Positions 16,578 through 26,590 of a DNA stretch of 64,000 nt are shown here, one piece after another. The first letter of the stretch is position 1. The number at the start of each line of letters is the position of its first letter. The notes under the pieces are model-generated. The model saw only the letters and a program-made list of their open reading frames with translations, made no database searches and had not been told where the DNA came from. Position numbers and translations under genes: made by a program. Source of the stretch: Pseudobacter sp. (GTDB taxonomy: Bacteria; Bacteroidota; Bacteroidia; Chitinophagales; Chitinophagaceae). The DNA is taken from contig JAFIGX010000025.1 in the NCBI GenBank assembly GCA_017849455.1, positions 1 to 64,000 on the forward strand. Reading direction: 5' to 3'.

Positions 16578-16911
16578 AATGCCTGATTTGAAAATGAATA
16601 GTGAAGATGCAACAACAGGGTACGGGAAACAACCTGTTTCTTGCTATACGGGAATTGGCCGGTCCGTAGTTGTCAGCTAACAAAATTCACCCAATTTTTT
16701 CAAAAAAAACAGATTCAGTTTTTGAAATAATGACTGGATCAGAATAATATCTTGTTAAGAAGGCAATGGCAGAAGTCCATTCGGCAGGTGGGGAATGCGC
16801 ATCAATAGAGGCTTCTGCCAGATGATGTTCAGCCACTGATGGCCCTGATGCGCGGCGTCACCGAATTTTATTCTGTGGGAGATCTATTTGTTGAGACGGA
16901 GTACGGAACTT
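16578..16911. other. Gene-free interval
   Basis: A 334-bp stretch between the acyl-CoA ligase and decarboxylase genes. TGGCAGAAG near 16767 and CTTCTGCCA near 16812 form a 9-bp inverted repeat of unknown meaning. I see no gene, promoter of consensus form, or clear terminator. Confidence 0.5.
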
Positions 16912-18693
<1,782 letters not shown>

Positions 18694-18766
18694 ACAATCG
18701 TTGTTAGTGTTTAAAACGGGAAGCACAGATGCACAAATCCTATTCAAATTAACAAATATGTGCTAA

Positions 18767-18795
18767 TAAAAAAAGCCATCCTCCGGCTTGATGGC
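18767..18795 (-). terminator. Terminator of the TPR lipid-region gene
   Basis: GCCATC (18775-18780) pairs with GATGGC (18790-18795) around a 9-base loop. On the minus strand an eight-base U run follows. Confidence 0.75.
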
Positions 18796-18825
18796 AGCGG
18801 GGATGGCCCTGATAATATCAATCTG

Positions 18826-19851
18826 TTATTTCTGAGCGGTCTGGTAATATTGGCCAGATACAGGAAGTTTGAAGATCCTGTTCCGTTGAAAATTGTTGAA
18901 CTGGTTATATTCTTCCTGGTGGGTCTTTGTCCACTGTTCATAAGCCGGCAAATTGGTGGCTGTACCGAACAGCCATTGGTTGTAGGCTTCAAACATACCT
19001 CCTTTCAGGAGTTGCTGCTGGTAATCGAACAGGCGGAAAGGATGACGGCTGGCATTTTTTGCAAACCAGTCTACGATGAATTTGGTACGGATAGCCGACA
19101 ACGTTTCAGGCGTGATCCCATTGGTGGCGATGAAGCCGGATTGTGTTTTCATGCCATCCAGGAAGAGGCGCACGAATTCATTTTTGGTATCCTGGCCTTT
19201 GGACATATCTGCATCGGTAAAAAGTTTCTTGTAGGCGTCGAGCAGAACAGTCTTGATCTCCGGTGTGCGTTTGGAATAGCTTTCGAGGTTGAGGAAGATC
19301 TCACCATAGACCAGGGCCCATACTTTATCGGTAGTGAAATAATAGTATTTGGCAGCGTTATAATAATTGCCGGAGTGGTTGGGATCTGCTTCGATGCCTT
19401 TTTCCCAGGTCTTGATGGCGTCTTTGTATTCATTCTTGGCCCACAGCATCTCACCATATTCACTAAACAATACTCCGCTGCTGGGGAATTTTTTCAGGGC
19501 GGCGCGGTACATTTTCTCGCAGTCCTTTCTTTCTTCGATCGCTTTGTACACCATTCCCAGGATCTGGTAGCACTGCACGTCCACATCACTACGATCAGTC
19601 AACGGTTTGGCCACTTCGATCGCATGCGCATAATCGTGGTGCAGGTAGTAGGCAAAGGCAAGGTCTTTCTTCAGTTCCAGGTTATCGGCATCTTTCTGCA
19701 GGGCCCTGTTCAATACCAGGATGGCATTGGACATATCGCCCTGCTTCATAAAATTCTTGGCGGTTTCCTGTAATGCTTTGGAATCCTGTTCCTGGGCATC
19801 AGCTATACCTGCTGATAACAAAATGCTAACTGCAAATAATAACTTTTTCAT
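18826..19851 (-). CDS. Exported TPR-repeat protein
   Basis: A 341-residue protein. MKKLLFAVSILLSAGIADAQ is a signal peptide with cleavage near residue 20. About four to five tetratricopeptide repeats follow (20-190), including YKDAIKTWEKGIEADPNHSG and DMSNAILVLNRALQKD. The last 150 residues have no domain I recognise. I chose the ATG at 19851, which begins the signal peptide and lies directly behind a -7 box. It should act in the periplasm as a protein-binding scaffold. Function unknown. Confidence 0.8.
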   Translation of the reverse strand: MKKLLFAVSILLSAGIADAQEQDSKALQETAKNFMKQGDMSNAILVLNRALQKDADNLELKKDLAFAYYLHHDYAHAIEVAKPLTDRSDVDVQCYQILGMVYKAIEERKDCEKMYRAALKKFPSSGVLFSEYGEMLWAKNEYKDAIKTWEKGIEADPNHSGNYYNAAKYYYFTTDKVWALVYGEIFLNLESYSKRTPEIKTVLLDAYKKLFTDADMSKGQDTKNEFVRLFLDGMKTQSGFIATNGITPETLSAIRTKFIVDWFAKNASRHPFRLFDYQQQLLKGGMFEAYNQWLFGTATNLPAYEQWTKTHQEEYNQFNNFQRNRIFKLPVSGQYYQTAQK

Positions 19852-19857
19852 ATCTGT

Positions 19858-19865
19858 CAAAGATA
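19858..19865 (-). promoter_or_regulatory. -7 box of the TPR gene
   Basis: Minus-strand TATCTTTG matches TAnnTTTG and is 6 bp from the start codon, so the transcript would be nearly leaderless. Confidence 0.6.
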
Positions 19866-19959
19866 AGTGTTTGGCTGTTACAATGGCCATGCCGCAATTC
19901 CGGCTGCGGAATAATAGGAATTGATTAACAACCGTTTAATGAGTTATAGCTGTTCCGGT

Positions 19960-21189
19960 TCAATAAATAAGGTGTGTAAGGAGGCCATCTCTCAGTTTAG
20001 GTTCGAACCAGGTGCTCTTGGGGGGCATTACATTGCCGCTGTCGGCGATATCGAACAATTGCTGAATGGTAACAGGATGCAGGCTGAAAGCCAGTTTCAT
20101 TTCACCGCTGTTCACTCTTTTTTCCAGTTCGGCAAGTCCGCGGATACCTCCCACAAAATCTATGCGCTTGTCGGTTCGCTGATCGTGGATGCCTAAATGT
20201 TTGTCGAGCACATTATTGGAAAGGATGGTCACGTCGAGCACACCAATGGGATCTTCGGTATAGGCGCCTTCTTTGGACGTGAGCTTATACCAGCTTCCAT
20301 CCAGGTACATGCCAAATTCGTGCAGATTTTTGGGCGACAAAGCCCCATCGATCTTTTCGATCTTAAAATCCTGCTCCAGTTTTTGCAGGAACCCGGCTTC
20401 ACTGAGGCCATTCAGATCTTTTACCAACCGGTTATAGTCCATGATATAAAGCTGGTTGGAAGGAAAGAGGGTGGTGAGAAAATAATTGGCGTCTTCCGTG
20501 GCTTTTGCTCCCAGGGCTTTGCGCACTTTGGCGGCAGAGGCCGCGCGATGATGGCCGTCTGCAATATAGGTGGCAGGCACCAATTTCGCGAAAAGGTCAG
20601 TGATGGTAAGGATGGTATGATCGTCGTTGATGACCCAGATGGTATGACTGATGCCATCATCCGCAGTGAACAGGTATTCCGGGTGATGAGTGGCCTGCCA
20701 TTCTTCGATCAGTTTATCGAGCTCCGTCACATTCCTGTAGGCGAGGAAAACATTGCCGGTTTGAGCGCCTGTTGTTTTGATATGATTGATGCGGTCCTGT
20801 TCTTTTTCCGGCCTGGTGAATTCATGTTTTTTGATCAGGTCTTTTTCGTAATCGTCTACCGAACTGCCGCACACGAGGCCCGTCTGGCTTCGTCCGTTCA
20901 TCACGAGCTGGTAAATATAATAGCAGGGTTTTTCTTCGCGGAACAGGATACCTTTCTGAATGAATGCGTTCAGATTTTCTTTGGCCTTATCATATACTTG
21001 TTGCGAGTGGATATCGATATTATCCGGCAGATCGATCTCGGATTTGGTGATATGCAGGAAAGAGCCCGGATTACCTGCGGCTTCTTCCCTGGCCTCTTTG
21101 CTATTCAAAACATCATAAGGACGTGATGCTACCTGTTGTGCATTGGCTGGTTGCGGGCGAAGCGCTCTGAAAGGCGAAATAGTTACCAT
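19960..21189 (-). CDS. DUF1015-family protein
   Basis: A 409-residue protein of the DUF1015 family. Hallmarks are SRPYDVLNSKEAREEA near the N-terminus, VCGSSVDDYEKDLIKKHEFTRP-type sequence in the middle and ATYIADGHHRAASAAK, a ParB-like nucleotide-binding motif. Some relatives with the GHHR motif are serine kinases, which would fit a serine link, but that is inference. In many Bacteroidota this gene stands next to serC and serA. Here serC is 1.7 kb away, a lipoprotein gene lies between them, and serA is not in the window. I chose ATG 21189 because an N-terminal MVTISPFRALRP is the family norm. Confidence 0.85.
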   Translation of the reverse strand: MVTISPFRALRPQPANAQQVASRPYDVLNSKEAREEAAGNPGSFLHITKSEIDLPDNIDIHSQQVYDKAKENLNAFIQKGILFREEKPCYYIYQLVMNGRSQTGLVCGSSVDDYEKDLIKKHEFTRPEKEQDRINHIKTTGAQTGNVFLAYRNVTELDKLIEEWQATHHPEYLFTADDGISHTIWVINDDHTILTITDLFAKLVPATYIADGHHRAASAAKVRKALGAKATEDANYFLTTLFPSNQLYIMDYNRLVKDLNGLSEAGFLQKLEQDFKIEKIDGALSPKNLHEFGMYLDGSWYKLTSKEGAYTEDPIGVLDVTILSNNVLDKHLGIHDQRTDKRIDFVGGIRGLAELEKRVNSGEMKLAFSLHPVTIQQLFDIADSGNVMPPKSTWFEPKLRDGLLTHLIY

Positions 21190-21206
21190 ATTGATGAATT
21201 CTAGGG

Positions 21207-21238
21207 CAAAGAAAAAGTCTTTGGGAGGATTTACCAAA
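21207..21238 (-). promoter_or_regulatory. Promoter of the DUF1015 gene
   Basis: On the minus strand TTTG (21235-21238), a 20-bp spacer and TTTCTTTG (21207-21214), one base from TAnnTTTG, are followed by the ATG 18 bp on. The -33 box directly abuts the left arm of a 41-bp inverted repeat. Confidence 0.5.
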
Positions 21239-21239
21239 T

Positions 21240-21398
21240 TGTCTGAACCATGATTTGTTGGATTTTATGGATTGGGAGGAGAATTCGCCGATTGAATATG
21301 ATCCCTGATTAAACAATTTCTTTTTTGAGTATTGTTCTTCAAATCTGCAACGACCTTTCCTCCCAATCCATAAAATCCAACAAATCATGGTTCAGACA
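21240..21398. repeat. Perfect 41-bp inverted repeat element
   Basis: Positions 21240-21280 and 21358-21398 are exact reverse complements, around a 77-bp spacer. The arms carry the words AATCCATAAAATCC and AACAAATCATGGTTCAGAC. The element fills the space between the DUF1015 promoter and a lipoprotein gene whose TGA stop (21385-21387) is inside the right arm. No transposase is present. It resembles REP doublets or small non-autonomous elements. Confidence 0.9.
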
Positions 21399-22671
21399 TA
21401 GGTAACGGCAACGTATACCCCACCGGCGTATTACAATCGTAGATCGTCCAGCCGAGATTGGCGCCACAGCCATTTTTCAACTGACCATTGTTGTAGGCAA
21501 AAAAACTTTGCCGGTTCCAGTTGAGCTGACGGATGATATCATCTTTTGTTTTTACGGTGATGGAATAACCGATCGGTTCGATGGTAAAGCTTTTGAGTTT
21601 CGTTTGAATGGAACCGGAGAAGGTCTGGGACCCTTCATTATCCTCTTCATAAATGCCGAAGACCTGTTCCTTATTATCCGGTTCCCAGTTCGAATCCCAG
21701 ATGCTGTTGATCGTTTTCCATCTTTTCTTCCTGATCTCTTCCCGGCTGCAATTGACGGCAATGGTGTTTTGCGGACTGGTGATCTGCCCATTGGCATTCT
21801 GTTGCAGAAAGCCGTCTGCCCGGATGAAGCGAAGTTCGGAGCCTCCACCATTACCGGTGAAGCTGATCAGCCTGTCGTATTGATGGGTGCATCTTACCAT
21901 GCCCAGCATTACCATTTTTACAGCGCTGCTGGTATCGGACACACTGGAGAGCTTTGGCGGCGCCTGTTCTGCCCCGGCTCCAACTATATGGGTGGGATTG
22001 GATTCACAATAGTCATCATTGACGGTAACGGTCTTGTAGCAGAGAGAGAAGCCGCAACGGTAAGCCTGTTGGCCGGCCCCCACGTCGGCATCGCGGTCGG
22101 CCGCAACGATGGTGGGAATAGTTGATGAGATGAAGGCGTCTCCCGTCGTTCCATTGAAATGCCCGGAATAGGGAAAATAAATGCTGAGGCCATCTTTGGG
22201 TGATAGCACTTTTGCGGAACCGTTGAACAAGGGTAGCTGCCACCAGCTATTGGTCCCGTCAGTGGCCAGGTTATGGGGAAGAGACAATTGCCTGTCCAAC
22301 CCCGGGTAATGACCTTTTAGCCATGCCTGATAAAAAGCCATTTTGAATATACCGGGCTTTACCTTCGTCTCTTTGAATTTTTCCTGCTGGTACAGGGAGC
22401 TGGATTCGGGCAGCAGCAGATCGCGCAGCAATACCCGTTCATCGTCATAGAAGCCGGAATAGATAGTGGCGTTCACCTCCCGCAATGCATCCGGGTCCCT
22501 GTACACTTCCTGCAAAATAGTGGCCACCTCCCTGATCAGTGCAACCTGCTCTTTTTCCTGTTCGGTGACGGGGAAACGGGGAGTATTGACGGCAACGGCC
22601 GGGGCCGCATTCTTCCGGCAGGCGACACAGGTTACACTGGCAGCGAAAAAAAGGAGCATACATTTTTTCAT
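21385..22671 (-). CDS. Hypothetical lipoprotein
   Basis: A 428-residue protein I do not recognise. MKKCMLLFFAASVTCVAC gives a lipoprotein signal with Cys18 as likely lipid site. The mature part has several cysteines (for example in YRCGFSLCYKTV and NDDYCESNP), is mixed alpha/beta in composition and has no known motif. ATG 22671 is preferred over an upstream in-frame start because it opens the signal peptide. Its final codons and stop lie within a 41-bp inverted repeat, so the C-terminus (PMSEP) may have been set by that element. It separates serC from DUF1015. Confidence 0.7.
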   Translation of the reverse strand: MKKCMLLFFAASVTCVACRKNAAPAVAVNTPRFPVTEQEKEQVALIREVATILQEVYRDPDALREVNATIYSGFYDDERVLLRDLLLPESSSLYQQEKFKETKVKPGIFKMAFYQAWLKGHYPGLDRQLSLPHNLATDGTNSWWQLPLFNGSAKVLSPKDGLSIYFPYSGHFNGTTGDAFISSTIPTIVAADRDADVGAGQQAYRCGFSLCYKTVTVNDDYCESNPTHIVGAGAEQAPPKLSSVSDTSSAVKMVMLGMVRCTHQYDRLISFTGNGGGSELRFIRADGFLQQNANGQITSPQNTIAVNCSREEIRKKRWKTINSIWDSNWEPDNKEQVFGIYEEDNEGSQTFSGSIQTKLKSFTIEPIGYSITVKTKDDIIRQLNWNRQSFFAYNNGQLKNGCGANLGWTIYDCNTPVGYTLPLPMSEP

Positions 22672-22867
22672 AGCAAATAGTTTTAATGGTGAGGAATACA
22701 ATTACGTATATACATTTACGTTAATTATTCCAGCCATAGATTTGAAATTTGAAAAAATATTCTATATTCGCATATATATAATAGTTACTAAACTGAAAAG
22801 CGGCCGGCAGGCGTACTGATTGTAAAGCGGCCAAAGAAGGAGTGAGGGGAATGGCCGGTCATATAAT

Positions 22868-22894
22868 AAAAACGGGAAGCCAAACTGGCTTCCC
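22868..22894 (-). terminator. Terminator of serC
   Basis: GGGAAGCCA (22874-22882) pairs with TGGCTTCCC (22886-22894) around a 3-base loop. On the minus strand a U run follows. Confidence 0.85.
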
Positions 22895-22921
22895 GGGCAG
22901 ATATTTTATGTAAGGACCTTT

Positions 22922-24004
22922 TTATCCTTTCTTTTTCGCGAAATCGGTCATCAGGCTGGTAAGTGCCTGTACACCCTGTAAGGACATTGCATTGTACAAA
23001 GACACGCGGAAACCACCTACACTGCGATGCCCTTTCACACCTACCATGCCATTCTCCTTGCAGAGGGTGAGGAATTCCTTTTCCAATGCAGGGTCTTCGA
23101 TCACAAAGCTCACATTCATCTTGCTCCTGTCTTCCCTGGCCGCAGTCCCTTTGAATGCAGGCAATGAATCGATGGTATCGTACAGCAGGGCTGCTTTTTC
23201 ATTGTTGATCTTCTCGATGGCAGCTACTCCTCCCTGGCGTTTGAGCCAGCGTAGGGTAAGCATACAGATATAAAAAGCAAATACAGGCGGTGTGTTCAAC
23301 AGGGAACCGTTCTCGATATGATTGCGGTAATCCATCATGGTCGGCAACTTGCGGTCTACCTTGCCCAGGATCTCCGGGTTCACTACTACCATGTTCACAC
23401 CTGCCGCCCCTACATTTTTCTGAGCACCGGCATAGATCAGGTCGAATTGATTGAAATCGACCACGCGACTAAGGATATCACTGCTCATATCGGCCACCAG
23501 CGGCACACCGGCATCATAGAATAGCTGGAGGTCCTGCCATTGAGTGCCATGGATGGTATTGTTGGTAGTGAGGTGGAGATATTTCGCTGTTTTGGGAACA
23601 TTGAACTGTTTCGGCAATGCGTGATAACCGCTTTCCTTCCCACTGCATACCACTTCCACATGACCATAGAGCCGGCCTTCCTTGATGGCTTTCGAAGACC
23701 ATACGCCCGTGTCCGTATAAGCGGCCACTTCATTATCATTGAGGAGATTCATGGGAACCTGGAAAAACTGGGTGGAAGCCCCGCCATGAAGGAATAATAC
23801 TTCATGCCGGTCGTCCAGCTTCATCAGTTCTTTCACAAGGGCTACTGCCTCATCTACCACGGCCTGGAAAGTATCGGTACGGTGGCCTAATTCCAGGATG
23901 GATAAACCGGTGTTATTGAAATTGAGGATTGCCTGGCTGGCTTCTTCAAAAACTTCTTTGGGTAAGATGCTGGGGCCTGCATTGAAATTGTAGATCGTCT
24001 TCAC
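22922..24004 (-). CDS. serC: Phosphoserine aminotransferase
   Basis: A 360-residue class V aminotransferase that makes 3-phosphoserine from 3-phosphohydroxypyruvate and glutamate, the second step of serine synthesis (also used in vitamin B6 synthesis in some bacteria). The start YNFNAGPSILPKEV and SILELGHRTDTF are family hallmarks; the PLP lysine is in YAGAQKNVG at about residue 195-200; GHRSVGGFRVSLYNA near the end binds phosphate. Length is standard. It has its own -7 box and terminator, so it is not tied to the lipoprotein downstream. Neither serA nor serB is in the window. Confidence 0.95.
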   Translation of the reverse strand: MKTIYNFNAGPSILPKEVFEEASQAILNFNNTGLSILELGHRTDTFQAVVDEAVALVKELMKLDDRHEVLFLHGGASTQFFQVPMNLLNDNEVAAYTDTGVWSSKAIKEGRLYGHVEVVCSGKESGYHALPKQFNVPKTAKYLHLTTNNTIHGTQWQDLQLFYDAGVPLVADMSSDILSRVVDFNQFDLIYAGAQKNVGAAGVNMVVVNPEILGKVDRKLPTMMDYRNHIENGSLLNTPPVFAFYICMLTLRWLKRQGGVAAIEKINNEKAALLYDTIDSLPAFKGTAAREDRSKMNVSFVIEDPALEKEFLTLCKENGMVGVKGHRSVGGFRVSLYNAMSLQGVQALTSLMTDFAKKKG

Positions 24005-24034
24005 TGCTAAAGATTTCGCTGATTAAAAAGAATG

Positions 24035-24042
24035 CAAAAGTA
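24035..24042 (-). promoter_or_regulatory. -7 box of serC
   Basis: Minus-strand TACTTTTG matches TAnnTTTG, 30 bp before the serC start codon, in the 39-bp gap after the upstream gene. Confidence 0.55.
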
Positions 24043-24043
24043 T

Positions 24044-25030
24044 TCATTTTACAATACATGAGCTATCTGGTAGAGTATTAATTTCGGTGCATGCTGATTT
24101 CCATTGCTTTTCCAGTTCCTGCAATTCCTTCAGTTCCTCCGCGGTGAAAGCCCGGCGGGCACATTCCTGCAGGTTGGGCTGCCCGGCATTCACCCAGGCG
24201 GTATACCAGAAAGACGCCACTGCATAAATGGACTGCCGCATTCTCCGTTCGATCATATTATCGAGTTTCTTATTGTATGCCAGCGTATAGGCTTCTGAAT
24301 ACTGACGGACCGTGACACTGTTGCGGAGATCGAAAGCGAATAGCTGGTCGGCCGGGAATTCCTTCCTGAGCCGGCGTTCATACAATAATACCGTATCGGC
24401 AGCGGCGCCGCTTTCCAGCACCCGCTCCCAGGTAAAAGCAAGCGGATCGCGCAAATAGGCTGCCCGCCCGATCAGGAAATCCCACTCCTTTTCCGCCAGC
24501 AGTTCGGGGACCCTCGATTCCCAGAATCCATGAATGCCCTGCTGCCCGGTCATTTGACCATTATAATTACTACAGGCATGCAACGGCACATGTGCATCAC
24601 CGATATAATGCCCGATCTCTGCTGAAAGTTTCAGTATCCTGAACTGGTCTCTCTCCCGGAAGGCGGCGGTGAGCCTGTGAAGCATGGTCTGTATCCACCA
24701 GGGGACAATGCCATGGGCCCGCAGCGTATCGGCCCCGTATTTCAGTTCGGCCTCCTTCCACGACCGGGGCAGTTCCCGGTAAGGGTACCGGCCATAGTGA
24801 TCGAGGTCGATAAAATGCCGCGCCTGTTCAGCCGGAAGTACATAACGCCGCTTGTCGGGGTCCACGGCATGGATGCTGAGAAAGTCCTGATGTGGCTTAT
24901 ATAATACCAGCATTTCAGGCGGTAACAGGAAGACAGCATAATAATTGATAAGCCGGTGCGCATGGAATCCCCAGGAAAACAACGGCTGGCTGATCGATAA
25001 AAGCAGGGCTGACAATAAAAATGATCTCAT
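24044..25030 (-). CDS. Zinc-dependent phospholipase C / S1-P1 nuclease-like protein
   Basis: A 328-residue exported protein. The signal peptide is expected to be cut after Ser19, so that Trp20 of WGFHAHRLI becomes the first mature residue. In the phospholipase C/P1 nuclease fold the N-terminal Trp itself binds zinc, so this fits. Further likely ligands are in HFIDLDHYG, EIGHYIGDAHVPLH and IHGFWE. The family binds three zinc ions and cleaves phosphoesters; whether this one acts on lipids or nucleic acids is not clear. I chose ATG 25030 because it begins the signal peptide. Confidence 0.82.
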   Translation of the reverse strand: MRSFLLSALLLSISQPLFSWGFHAHRLINYYAVFLLPPEMLVLYKPHQDFLSIHAVDPDKRRYVLPAEQARHFIDLDHYGRYPYRELPRSWKEAELKYGADTLRAHGIVPWWIQTMLHRLTAAFRERDQFRILKLSAEIGHYIGDAHVPLHACSNYNGQMTGQQGIHGFWESRVPELLAEKEWDFLIGRAAYLRDPLAFTWERVLESGAAADTVLLYERRLRKEFPADQLFAFDLRNSVTVRQYSEAYTLAYNKKLDNMIERRMRQSIYAVASFWYTAWVNAGQPNLQECARRAFTAEELKELQELEKQWKSACTEINTLPDSSCIVK

Positions 25031-25102
25031 TGGTTGACCGGTTATTGAAATACTAACTATGATATACAACCGATCATATACGAATAAAGACGGGAAATGG
25101 TT

Positions 25103-25744
25103 TTATTTTTTTATTTCATGCTCTTCATCGATCTCGGTAACGCCTCCGGAAATGGCGAACTTCATGGCGTCGGTGGAGCTGATATCGGTAAGCAGCCGCA
25201 CCCTGTCCCTTTTTACAAAATACAGGCGGCCGGTGAGGGCGTACGACTGGGGAATATAGACCGCCACGAACTCCTGCAGGCCGAACTCATGCAGCTCTTC
25301 ACGGGTAATGAAACCGATCTGCCACACATCCGGCGATTCGATGCTGACCATCACCGCCTTATCGAATTTTCGCTTATCGCCGGCAAAAGCTTCAAAAAAA
25401 TCCTTGATGGTAGTATAGATCAGTTTGATGCCGGGGGTTCGCTCCAGGATCTTGTCGAATAATTCCACCAGCTTGCCGACTATGAAAGAGGAAGAGATAT
25501 AGCCCACGAAAATGACCACGAGGATCACCACGATGAATCCCAGTCCGGGTATCTTGATCGATCGCCCCTCAGCATCCGTTCCCATCAGGTGCGGAAAGAT
25601 ACGCTCTACCAGCGGGGGCAGAATACCATCGATAAAATTGAAAAGCGCCGTTACTGCATAGACCGTAATGGCAATGGGCGCCAGGATGATCAGTCCCTGC
25701 AAAAAGTATTGAAAAATTTTTTTCAGCAACAGTTTGGTCTTCAT
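25103..25744 (-). CDS. DUF502-family inner-membrane protein
   Basis: A 213-residue protein with two membrane helices (about 15-38 and 70-92) and a C-terminal cytoplasmic domain. LERTPGIKLIYTTIKDFFEAF and VAVYIPQSYALTGRLYFV are typical of the DUF502 family, whose function is not established. It is divergent from the tetR efflux operon, 180 bp away, and has its own -7 box; no shared operator is evident. Confidence 0.85.
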   Translation of the reverse strand: MKTKLLLKKIFQYFLQGLIILAPIAITVYAVTALFNFIDGILPPLVERIFPHLMGTDAEGRSIKIPGLGFIVVILVVIFVGYISSSFIVGKLVELFDKILERTPGIKLIYTTIKDFFEAFAGDKRKFDKAVMVSIESPDVWQIGFITREELHEFGLQEFVAVYIPQSYALTGRLYFVKRDRVRLLTDISSTDAMKFAISGGVTEIDEEHEIKK

Positions 25745-25764
25745 ATTACAACGGTGATTTGGCC

Positions 25765-25772
25765 CAAAATTA
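25765..25772 (-). promoter_or_regulatory. -7 box of the DUF502 gene
   Basis: Minus-strand TAATTTTG matches TAnnTTTG, 20 bp before the start codon. Confidence 0.6.
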
Positions 25773-25800
25773 GCATGATGACAGGTATTTTTCCCAATTC

Positions 25801-25822
25801 TTTGTGTCTCCGCGCCTTAGTG
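25801..25822. repeat. Dispersed repeat family B, single copy
   Basis: TTTGTGTCTCCGCGCCTTAG is followed by TG. Its CTCCGnGCCTTAGTG core recurs inverted at 48510-48526, and it is related to the pair at 1846/2177. Confidence 0.6.
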
Positions 25823-25876
25823 AAAAACTAACAACTGTTGCCCTGCTTTTTTAACAAATCAGTTGTAAAAATAATG

Positions 25877-25915
25877 ATGGAAACTTTGGCAACGACAAAA
25901 GTTTCCATAGTTTTG
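25877..25915 (+). promoter_or_regulatory. Consensus promoter covered by a TetR-type palindrome
   Basis: ATGGAAACTTT (25877-25887) and AAAGTTTCCAT (25898-25908) are perfect 11-bp inverted arms with a 10-bp spacer. The left arm contains the -33 TTTG (25885-25888), and a 19-bp spacer leads to TAGTTTTG (25908-25915), which overlaps the right arm by one base. Protein bound here would block both promoter boxes. The start of transcription would be only a few bases before the tetR ATG at 25925. Confidence 0.8.
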
Positions 25916-25924
25916 CCCCCGATT

Positions 25925-26590
25925 ATGACTACTACAGACACAAATACCAGGGAGCGGATACGGCAAAAAGCAGACGATCTTTTCATGAAATACGGTATCC
26001 GTGGTGTGAGTATGGATGACATCGCCAACGCACTCGGCATGAGCAAAAAGACCATCTACCAATATTTCTCCGATAAGAATGAACTGGTGGATGCGGTGGT
26101 GGACACTGCCCTGAATGATATGCAGCGCGACTGCAGCCAGTGTGCCGGCCATGCACGCGATGCTATTCACGAGATATTTCTCACGATGGACCTGATCCTG
26201 GACCAGTTCCGGAATATGAACGTGGTAGTATTGAACGACCTGGAAAAATTCCATAATGCTTCTTTCCAGAAGTTCGTTGCGCACAAGACCAAATACCTGC
26301 TGCAGGTTATCCAGCAGAATATCGAACGCGGTATCAGGGAAGAATTGTACAGGAAAGAGATCAGCCTGGAAGTGATCTCCAGGTTCAGGCTCGAGTCGAT
26401 CATGATGCCTTTCAATATGGACCTGTTCCCCCCTTCCAAATTCAGCCCGGGAGACGTATCACAGGAGATCATCGAACATTATGTGTTCGGACTGGCCTCC
26501 GCCAAAGGACATAAACTGATTTTAAAATATAAAGAAGAAAGAATTAAAGCGAAACATTATGATTCCTTATCAGGTAGCAAGGCGAAGTAA
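25925..26590 (+). CDS. TetR/AcrR-family repressor of an efflux operon
   Basis: A 221-residue regulator. The N-terminal DNA-binding domain has RIRQKADDLFMKYGIRGVSM and DDIANALGMSKKTIYQYFSDK; the rest is helical and would bind a ligand. ATG 25925 is chosen because MTTTDTNTRERI gives a normal arm and the promoter lies directly upstream; longer starts would place the promoter inside the gene. Its 3' end overlaps the tolC start by 32 bases, so repressor and pump parts are made from one transcript. It probably binds the palindrome over its own promoter. Confidence 0.92.
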   Translation: MTTTDTNTRERIRQKADDLFMKYGIRGVSMDDIANALGMSKKTIYQYFSDKNELVDAVVDTALNDMQRDCSQCAGHARDAIHEIFLTMDLILDQFRNMNVVVLNDLEKFHNASFQKFVAHKTKYLLQVIQQNIERGIREELYRKEISLEVISRFRLESIMMPFNMDLFPPSKFSPGDVSQEIIEHYVFGLASAKGHKLILKYKEERIKAKHYDSLSGSKAK

